NCBI GenBank assembly: GCA_025618425.1
Contig: CM046838.1
Location: 11,627,050-11,691,049 of the forward strand
Reading direction: 5' to 3'
DNA: 64,000 nt
DNA from: Heliocidaris tuberculata
Lineage: Eukaryota > Echinodermata > Echinoidea > Camarodonta > Echinometridae
Within the stretch, counting starts at the first letter, position 1; each line of letters opens with the position of its first letter. Of this stretch, positions 56,609 to 64,000 are shown in pieces. Made by a program: the position numbers and the translations under genes. Under the pieces are notes generated by a model. The model was not told the DNA's origin. It saw only the letters and a list, made by a program, of their open reading frames with translations, and did no database searches.

Positions 56609-56949
56609 AAAGGGTACCAATCACCAAAGATATTTTGCGTTGTAGGTTAGGGGTTCCATGTAACAGTACTACATGACGAGCTTTAAGTATAAAAAGATAT
56701 TGAAAGTCTAAATACGCTATCAATAAACATAAACGCGTCTGGGATTAGAGCATCCGTACGCGCTCGCATGTAGAATAAGGCGCGCATGGAACCCAAGTCC
56801 GACTTGGGTTCCGGGTTTTAAGTTATTCTTCATTTTATCGTACTTCCTAATCATTAACCCATAGAATGCCAGGTCAATTTTTTAATGGTTGATTTTATAC
56901 ATTCTAGCAGTACACAATTTAATTACTTTTAGGTGATTGGTACCCTTTT
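56609..56949. mobile_element. MITE with AAAGGGTACCAATCACC termini
   Basis: AAAGGGTACCAATCACC (56609-56625) is inverted at 56933-56949. Inside, GGAACCCAAGT and ACTTGGGTTCC form a perfect 11-bp hairpin (56788-56812). The element is 341 bp with no coding frame. Confidence 0.75.
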
Positions 56950-56994
56950 CAGGATTCATTAGAATCTTTAGTTTATGTAATGGAACTTCCAGTC

Positions 56995-57025
<31 letters not shown>

Positions 57026-57640
57026 GGGTCTTGGGGAGGAGAGACTAAAGTTATTCTGAATTATTCTCGATATAGTAAATGAATCGTTTGAATCGGCAAA
57101 CCTGCTTGAAATCATGCATAAAAGCACCAATAAACATAATCATGTGGGAATACACAGTGGTGTAGCTATACGCGTTTTCCATTCTCATGATAACCACATA
57201 CATGTTAGTTTGTTGGATCATAATGGATCACACTTTTGGAGGCCTCTTCATTTTGGTTGAATGGTATATTAATCAATATTTGAAGGAAAAAAATAGCGCC
57301 CCGGCCACCCCCCCCCCAAAAAAAAAAAGCAAAAAGAGAAAAAGAAAAAAGAAAAAAGAAAGAAAAGAAAAGAAGAGAAAAGAAAAAAGAAAAAAAAAGT
57401 GTGTTAAAAAAGGATTTGGGGTCTTTTGAAATGTGTTTTCCATGTACGTTCATTTGACAACTCACACAAAAAAACTTAGCATGAACCAGTCATCTTTTAG
57501 ATAGGCTACATGTCTTCTGTTGGAGATCATGTGATTCTTTCTTTTTCGTTGCTATTATCTTAATACCCTAAGGAATTGGGACTGATTTTTCACCATGTTA
57601 TTTAAAAATGCAATTAGTACGCAAAGGGAGGGTCAGTCAT
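56950..57640. other. Gene-less stretch with GA/poly-G and A-rich repeats
   Basis: It holds (GA)n then poly-G (56995-57028), and a poly-C then GAAAA-rich run (about 57305-57400). Confidence 0.6.
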
Positions 57641-57649
57641 AAGCTACGT

Positions 57650-58115
57650 TCATATACGGGACTTGTGGTTCCGAAACAACGAAACAAAGACTAACTAACC
57701 ACGACGAGGGTTCTCACGGGCCTGAAACAACAATGCTCGTTGATCTGAAACTACAAGCCGAGCGATCGTCGTTGTTAACACCGGAAGTAGATACTGATTG
57801 TGTGTACAGTTAACATACAGATCATGTATTTTAATTTGTGCGAACGATATGCCCTGGAAAATTAACATAAACAGAGAGGTCATCGTTAACTGCAAGCTTG
57901 CGAAACTTTTAAGTTTATTCTGTCCACACAGTCCGAAACTGCGACGGAGGACCCCCCGCTGCTCGTGGTTTCGGTGTTAACGACGAGCTCGTTTGTGGTT
58001 CTCGAAACTACGAGTCCGTTCATACGGTCTGAAACTACAAAATAACAACAAGTTAACTTAAAGTTTTGAAACTACAAGCGAAACTTAAAGTTTAGCTCTC
58101 TTCGTGTGAACCTGA
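57650..58115. repeat. Interspersed element rich in GAAACTACAAG motifs
   Basis: About ten copies of a GAAACTACAAG-like motif occur on both strands, for example CTGAAACTACAAGCC, CTCGAAACTACGAG and TTGAAACTACAAGCG. GTTCATATACGG near the left end and CGTGTGAACC near the right end look like short inverted termini. Clustered subterminal motifs are typical of hAT-like non-autonomous transposons. Confidence 0.5.
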
Positions 58116-58119
58116 CTAT

Positions 58120-59640
58120 TGATTTGATCAAAGTTAGAAAAAGCATCCATCTGAACCTGAGATACGAGAATAAAATTGCCTACTTTAATTTTTTTTTAAA
58201 GAAAACCGTCACAATGGATGCTAGAATGAATTAACTGTTATTCAGGGGATTTTAGTACCTTTTTATAATTCCCTGTAGATCTTAGGGTAAGTATTCACCT
58301 GTAATTAGTTCTAGTGGTAGGTCCTGCTGCCATTATATGTTCCACGTGTGTAGAAAGACGAACCCGGCCTACATTTTGTAGGTCCTATATCGTCTGGTCA
58401 GCAGTGGTCAGTGACCCACCATTGTTTTCAATGCAGGGGGAGGGGGGGAGTTAAATTAAGTGTAAAAGTCAATGTAAAAATGAATTCCAGGCAGGACCCA
58501 GGGTCTATAATTAACATATTTTAGGTGCTTGATGTTCATAATTATAATCTTCCAAAGTTATACTTGAGTAGAAGTGTGTGAGGGGTTGTGAAAAAGAAGA
58601 AAACAAAAGGTAAATTTAGATCAGGGATCTTTATGGTATTCACATCTCATTTGTTTATCTACTCAACTTAAGAAACAGTATATAGCAGCAACTTTGAATC
58701 AGGGTAGGATTGTGAGTATATTGCTAAATTAAAATAAGTATGAACTATTTTTGTTTTTACCATAATATACTTGGGTTTGATTGCTAAATAGACCTGAAAA
58801 TGAGATGAAAAGAGACAAAAATACAGAGATGACCGATAGCCTCGATTTGGAGTTCTTTTTATAGGAAATTATTGACGCAAAATCAACATAAATGTATCTG
58901 CGACATGCAATTTTTCATAAGTGGAACAGTATGTGAGAACATAAACTTCTTTTTCTCCACCAAAGTTAAAAAGGCTATATACGGTAGATTTACGAACCAT
59001 TCTACTACATCAATTTTTTTTCAATTGAAAAATTCTCAACAAGTCTCTTTGATCAGTTGTGTTGTTAGTGCGTAGGTCCTACAGTTTCGTTCTTACCGAT
59101 CAAAACATTTTTGTGCCTATTGTGGAAGCATACATTGTGTTTACATGGTTTAGATGAGAAGAAAACCTTGATAGATCAATAATCATTCATTCTACTAAAA
59201 GACTGTGATGATTGCCTTTCCGAGTAATCTCTACATGGTTTTATTGTTAGATTCCTTTTTATTGAGATGTTATACTGATCATGCTGATTAATATTTTAAA
59301 CATTTAGGCTTCCAAGGGCATCGTATCGAGTCTCTTCCTAGACTTTTAGCTATATGTTCATAATATTTACTGCATATTCTTTATCTTCTAACTATAAATC
59401 TTCTACTAATAGGGTCTTTCTTTTCCTTTCTCTTATCTCTTTCTTCTTCATCGCTTTAATTGTTTAATTCTTTTCCTTCATCTTCTCCTTTATGCCCTTT
59501 GGTTTCAGTCATAAGCGCATTTGATTATGTGATGAATAAAAAGGCATCTTTTTTGTAATGTCGTATGATCCTCCCCACTTATAATAAAAAGTACTACTTT
59601 TTGAATGGGGGCGGGGTGGGAAGGTTGTGGTGGGAGAGGA
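58120..59640. other. Gene-less stretch
   Basis: AT-rich with a G-rich spot near 58437-58450. Nothing recognised. Confidence 0.5.
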
Positions 59641-59879
59641 AATAAATGATTAGCAATAAATATTATCGGAACATTTGTCTTACAGGGGGTGTCGGAATAG
59701 GTCTACTGAGGTGTCGAAAAATAGAGGTGTCGGAAAATAAAACTGAAACCTTTGAAGGTGTTACATTCATGCACTTTGCGGAGAAACATCGCCCTCCAGG
59801 GTTTGTCTATCAGGTCGTAGAATTTATGAACACGTCGACGATTTAGCAACAGTTGATTGGCTTCAAGTACAAAAGCAAG

Positions 59880-60429
59880 GTTAAAACTCCGACAATCGGC
59901 AGAAAAGGTCCCAGATGTGTCGCCGTAATATTTACAGTCCCCATGAGGCATGCCCCCTACGGTACGGAATCCAATGGTACACCTGTTGCGTGCGCGTAAC
60001 TCGAGCGTAAACGGCGCGTACAAATATCGTCTGTAGACGATCATGAATGACATTTTGTTGTCGCCTGATCTGCCGCGTATTTACTCAACTCCATTTCATT
60101 CACCGTTTCAACATCTTGCGGGGTAAATAGATGCGATTGCTTGGCCTATCTGCTCGTCTGGGCTTTGTGACTGCTCAGTGCTGAATTCGACGCCATCGGC
60201 TCGCCAGGATAAAGGATTTTACTCCTCGAGGTGCGAGGCAAGGATGAGGTTTCGGAGTGGAGGTGTTCAGGTGTTGGAAACCTGAATTCTTGACTTTTGT
60301 GTGCATTCTCACACTCTACACTGACACCATTTCTTCCGTTGTCTTTGAAAGAGTTGTCTGTCCCTAAAACTTGGCTAAGCTGCAAGGATCTAGTTTCTTT
60401 TTGTACTTGGATCTAATCGGTCCTGTAAA
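59880..60429 (+). other. CpG-richer stretch, possible promoter or first exon
   Basis: This segment has visibly more CpG (for example GTGCGCGTAACTCGAGCGTAAACGG, split as GTGCGCGTAACTCGAG and CGTAAACGG) than the rest of the right half. It ends in a donor-like CTGTAAA followed by GTGAGT at 60430. If it is a first exon, the gene would continue to the right of the window. No convincing TATA or open frame supports it. Confidence 0.15.
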
Positions 60430-62200
60430 GTGAGTAGGTATGTAAGTTTTCACATTTCATATTTTTCTGATACATGGATGTTCTACTTTTATTACCATGT
60501 TGGATCTACTCTTTCCTCATTACAAGTGAGTACTTAAGTTTGACGACATTCATATTTCAATATTTTTCTAATACATGCATATTTCACTTTTATTCCCATG
60601 TTAATGGGTGGACATTGCTTTTAAGACTAGCTTGATTCTAATATATTCGATTTACGTTGGTTGTTAAATCCTCTTGAGAGTTTCTTTTGCGCTAAAAAGA
60701 CTCCATAATCTTGAAGTTTTTTTAAAGTTCACCGAGACAAGTCAGACTTGATTTCTCAAATAAACCTTTTCGACTTGATAAATAGCAAGGTTCTAAACTT
60801 CCATAATGTTATTTATAAAGTGAAGTATTAAACAAATCAGAATATAAAATTCCTGAACCATATCTGTATTACCGTTATTTGATTGCTCTGTCTTTGTAAC
60901 GCCTGTCACATCGTTACACCATGTACACAGAATTCAAGTAAACAGTTTATTCGAAGTTACGATTTATCGTAAAGATGAAGAGGAGAACACTTTTCATAAT
61001 TTTGTACACCTAATTGTTTTCTCGTAATGTATACTTTCTATAACGCTTTAGTATAGACATTTTCAAAAGTGTACGGTCATAGACAAATCCAATTTTCGGC
61101 TGTTAAGAATCATTTCGCCTGTTAAGAATCATTTCGCCTGTTTTATTTACCCCCCCCCCCCCCAATTTTCCCCTTCTAATGTCATTCCTTTTCCTTGTCA
61201 ATCTATTGGTCCCAACACTGAATGCAAACTGGTTTTCGTGTATAAACTGCATATAAATATGACCAATTACAAGCAGATATGCCGTATCCACCAAAATCAA
61301 GTTTAGAATAAGCACCACGGTTAATTTTACGGACAATGTTTGCAGGCGTAAAATCTTTCATTTCACCCGTTACTAATAATGGGAATTTGTTTGGTGGGAC
61401 TTTGGCTCGCAGGCTTATTCAGTTCACGGTGCCGTAATAATCGTTCAATAAGGTGTCAATATTTAAATTCACTAGTGTGAATAATTGGGAACATAGTTGG
61501 AATACCCTTTCATTCTATTTATTCCCATTGTTCTGTTCCTATGTAACTCATACTGCGCAAACAAAATATCCAGAAATCCAACTAATTTGTGCTTGCACAT
61601 GGAGGAGTTTATCAACAATGCACATTAACGTCAAGGCGTCAGTCAATCGTCAATCTTGATAAATTAATTGTGGTATATGGCATGCTGATAAATGACTGCA
61701 GTTAAGCGAAAGCAGCAAGTTCTGTATGATGTTACTTTATTAATCACTGATCATATTGTTAACTTCTTCAAATTGTACACAACGCACGATGTTACCTACA
61801 TCGACTTGAGTGGTGTCCATGTGTCCTTGTCATCATGAGCATTTAAAGGTTATTTCCAACCGAGAGTTTTTGTTTTAATTTAGAACAAAACGATCACATT
61901 CCAGTTGTTAGTCTCAAAATTTGTCTCGAAAGGGAAGGACGTTTTCTGTCGTCAAGGAGTTATTATTTTATCAAAATCGTTCCGGTATTCATTCATCGTA
62001 AAGTAAAGTTTTCAATCGAAGGGAGGGGAACACATTTCTCTGACAACCTGTCATCTCTCTCTGTTTTGTTGTTTTGTTGTTTTTTATGTTTGTCTATACC
62101 CCCTCTCTGAGTGCACGTAGGCCTATGCTCTTGTTGATTTTTAATCGTTCTTTCTGAAATATATCATATTCCTTTGAACAATTCTCTCTTCATTCGCTTT
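60430..62200. other. Gene-less stretch
   Basis: It holds a 19-bp direct repeat, CTGTTAAGAATCATTTCGC (two copies, 61098-61141), and a poly-C run (about 61149-61163). No gene recognised. Confidence 0.5.
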
Positions 62201-62269
62201 CTGTCCGTTTCTCCTCGTTGCATGTCATTTTGAATAGTACCAAACCATTCTCTCGTTTCCTTTTCTCTG

Positions 62270-62648
62270 TTTATCCACCCCCTATCCTCTCTCTCTCCCT
62301 CTCTCTCCTCTTTTGCAGTCTCCCTCTTCCTCACTCCCTCTCTCTGTTTTCTTCCTCTTTCTTTTTTCCCACTCTTTCACACAAAAATGCAGTCTTTCAC
62401 CGCTTGCGAATTAACACTATTATAAACCGCGTTCTTTTTCTCCCCCTCACCCCTCTCCCCACCCCCCCCCCCTCTTCACTTTTGACACAGCCTGCTCCTA
62501 TCATGTCATGCTATTATAACATCCTTCCATCTCCATGTTCTATCGATTTATTTAAAATATCAGCCCCCTCTCAATTATTCGCAGTCTGCCCAAGAAAGCA
62601 GAACCCAGGCGTCGCCAGAGAAAGAGGTGTGTGATAGTGTGGTTGTGG

Positions 62649-62682
<34 letters not shown>
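62270..62682. repeat. Pyrimidine-rich tract and 33-nt poly-G
   Basis: TC-rich DNA (62270-62480) and an uninterrupted run of about 33 G (62650-62682), the longest homopolymer in the window. Confidence 0.9.
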
Positions 62683-62683
<1 letters not shown>

Positions 62684-62689
62684 ACTGTC

Positions 62690-63405
62690 GGAAAATATGT
62701 GAACTTTTCAAACTTTGTTTTTTCAAAGATATTTTTAAAGATATCTTTTTTAAAGATTTAGAATGTATTTTTGATGTTGTATTCGTTATTACGTTTTCTA
62801 AAGCTTTGTGACAAATCAAGACCTTTTAAAAAAAATATATTTCGCCCGTCACGACAATGCAGGCATATTTGGAAACAGAGCGACTACTTTGTTTTGTTTT
62901 GTTTTGTTTTTTGCTTTATTCAAAATGTTCGGCTACCATGTCGGTACCTACATGCCTAACTTCCTATATAGCAGTGCCCCTGAAACTAAATACCCTTAGG
63001 ACACTTCTCCATTATAGGATACATATATATATATATATACTTTTATTCGTGAATGGAAACTTTTGCCACGTTGCAGAGCTTAATTTGAAAGGATGTGAGC
63101 AAATTACAATCTTCACTTTTAGCTCTGCTCTTTGAAATATGAAACACATTTTTGTTGAGCATTTTGAACATTGTTTAAATAATCATGCACATTATCATCT
63201 TTATTGTTCCGTATCTTTTCGAGCCATCTCTGTAATTGTAACGGATAACGGCAATTTACTTTTTTATATGAATAACACATTCGGCGATACTTTCTTCAGT
63301 GACAGGTTATTGTATTTAGGCTGAATATCATTTTCAATAGATTAAATCAGGAACTCTTGATGTATCCTTGACCTAACATTATTTTGTCGGTCTTTTTAGA
63401 AAATG
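62690..63405. other. Gene-less stretch
   Basis: It holds (TTTTG)n at about 62888-62912 and (TA)n at 63020-63040. Nothing else recognised. Confidence 0.5.
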
Positions 63406-63436
63406 ATCTTCTTCTTCTTCTTCTTCATCTTCTCCT

Positions 63437-63468
<32 letters not shown>

Positions 63469-63486
63469 TTCTTCTTCTTCTTCTTC
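63406..63486. repeat. (TTC)n microsatellite
   Basis: About 26 TTC units with single variants. It directly abuts the truncated MITE arm. Confidence 0.95.
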
Positions 63487-63720
63487 TGAAATATGAAATT
63501 TTGTGTACAAAACATATGGAGAGTTGTACTACTAAACCTGTCACTTTGAAGCAACATTGCCAATTTGAGGATCGCCATAGAAAGTAAATTGAGACTATTC
63601 AAACTTTCATAACTTTCTCATTTCTTAACCGATTTTGATGGAACTTTTTTTTAAATTGCTTCTCTCTATCCTCTCTTTTCATTGAAATTGATTTTTCCCC
63701 AGGGTTTCATTCTCCTTTAA
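63487..63720. mobile_element. Single arm of long-TIR MITE family 2
   Basis: It matches the right arm of 51811-52382 almost throughout (GAGAGTTGTACTACTAAACC, GGATCGCCATAGAAAGTAAA), ending CATTCTCCTTTAA. The left arm is missing and replaced by the TTC repeat. Confidence 0.85.
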
Positions 63721-64000
63721 GAAAGCTCCTATAAATGATAATTTTTGGAAATACTTGGACCAGTAAACTGTAAATAGAGTTTTTCGAAAGGCTTTTTGGA
63801 ATCCATACTCAAGTACCAGCGAGGAGTACTGACAATAGATCTGTAAGGACACCACGTATTGTCACTAGTCCTCGTTAGTACTCGAGCATGTTGAGTATAC
63901 GTGGTGGTCCTTGCGTGAAGTGAATTCGGATGAATCCTATATGTTCAAGCTATCTTTCGCCGTGCAGAACTCGGATCAAGTTCTTGAAGTTTACTTTATT
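63721..64000. other. Right edge with an imperfect inverted repeat
   Basis: AAGGACACCACGTAT (about 63845) is answered by ATACGTGGTGGTCCTT (about 63896), with GTACTC motifs inside. No gene. Confidence 0.5.

Noticed and set aside
60146..60385. 79-codon minus-strand open frame in the CpG-richer region
   Set aside because: It starts with TTG rather than ATG and shows no domain; the plus-strand donor-like site is at least as plausible.
62218..62634. 138-codon open frame
   Set aside because: Mostly Ser/Leu/Pro from a TC-rich tract.

Overview
This is a eukaryotic, AT-rich, very repeat-dense window. Single-exon-sized open frames sit far apart among spliced small genes, tRNA-derived SINEs, MITEs, microsatellites and many long poly-G/poly-C runs. 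The repeat style (SINEs with ATT tails, fold-back elements ending in a GAGCGTTTCATGAAA-like sequence and carrying an AGCCAATCAGATG core, and TTAA-flanked long-TIR elements) reminds me of sea urchin or other echinoderm genomic DNA. That assignment is recollection, not a search result, and I hold it at about 0.6.

The left half (about 3.3-32.6 kb) is a cluster of five paralogous LC8-type dynein light chain genes, called here LC8-1 to LC8-5. LC8-1 (3867-4181), LC8-2 (14930-15220) and LC8-3 (exons 19071-19154 and 20788-21096) lie on the plus strand. LC8-4 (26888-27187) and LC8-5 (31852-32157) lie on the minus strand. All keep the C-terminal LC8 core (TWH..., VTHE.K, a final KSG) but carry different Ser/Gly/Lys-rich N-terminal tails. 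In four of the five, an intron in the 5' leader ends exactly at the start codon. LC8-1, -4 and -5 share a recognisable TATA box, an AGCTCATT start-site region, a non-coding first exon of about 102-103 nt and a GTAAGT donor after an ATC.

The cluster looks like a mirror-image duplication. Upstream of LC8-1, -2, -4 and -5, always in the orientation of the gene, lies a repeated non-coding block built around a GTTAnAAGCTAC core. About 1.2-1.6 kb downstream of the same four genes lies a TGAT/ATCA tract. The repeated unit therefore reads: motif block, TATA and exon 1, intron, one coding exon, 3' UTR, TGAT tract. A 3.5-kb GAT-rich minisatellite (9574-13150) has expanded between the motif block and the promoter of LC8-2. 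LC8-3 is the outlier. It has an additional coding exon, a diverged core, no visible motif block, and a degenerate ~100-bp tandem array directly after its stop codon.

The right half (32.7-64 kb) holds no gene I can recognise. It is a mosaic of SINEs (33276, 37363, 38795, 53762), fold-back elements and MITEs (33522, 35319, 36116, 37103, 46932, 47091, 51811, 56609, 57650, 63487), microsatellites (GAA/GTA at 43.5-44.1 kb, GA at 46.5-48.4 kb, AAT at 53.4-53.8 kb) and a three-copy ~225-bp tandem repeat with TCACGTGA E-boxes (50772-51420). Three weak candidate exons (48609, 54112, and a CpG-richer stretch ending at 60429) are listed with low confidence.
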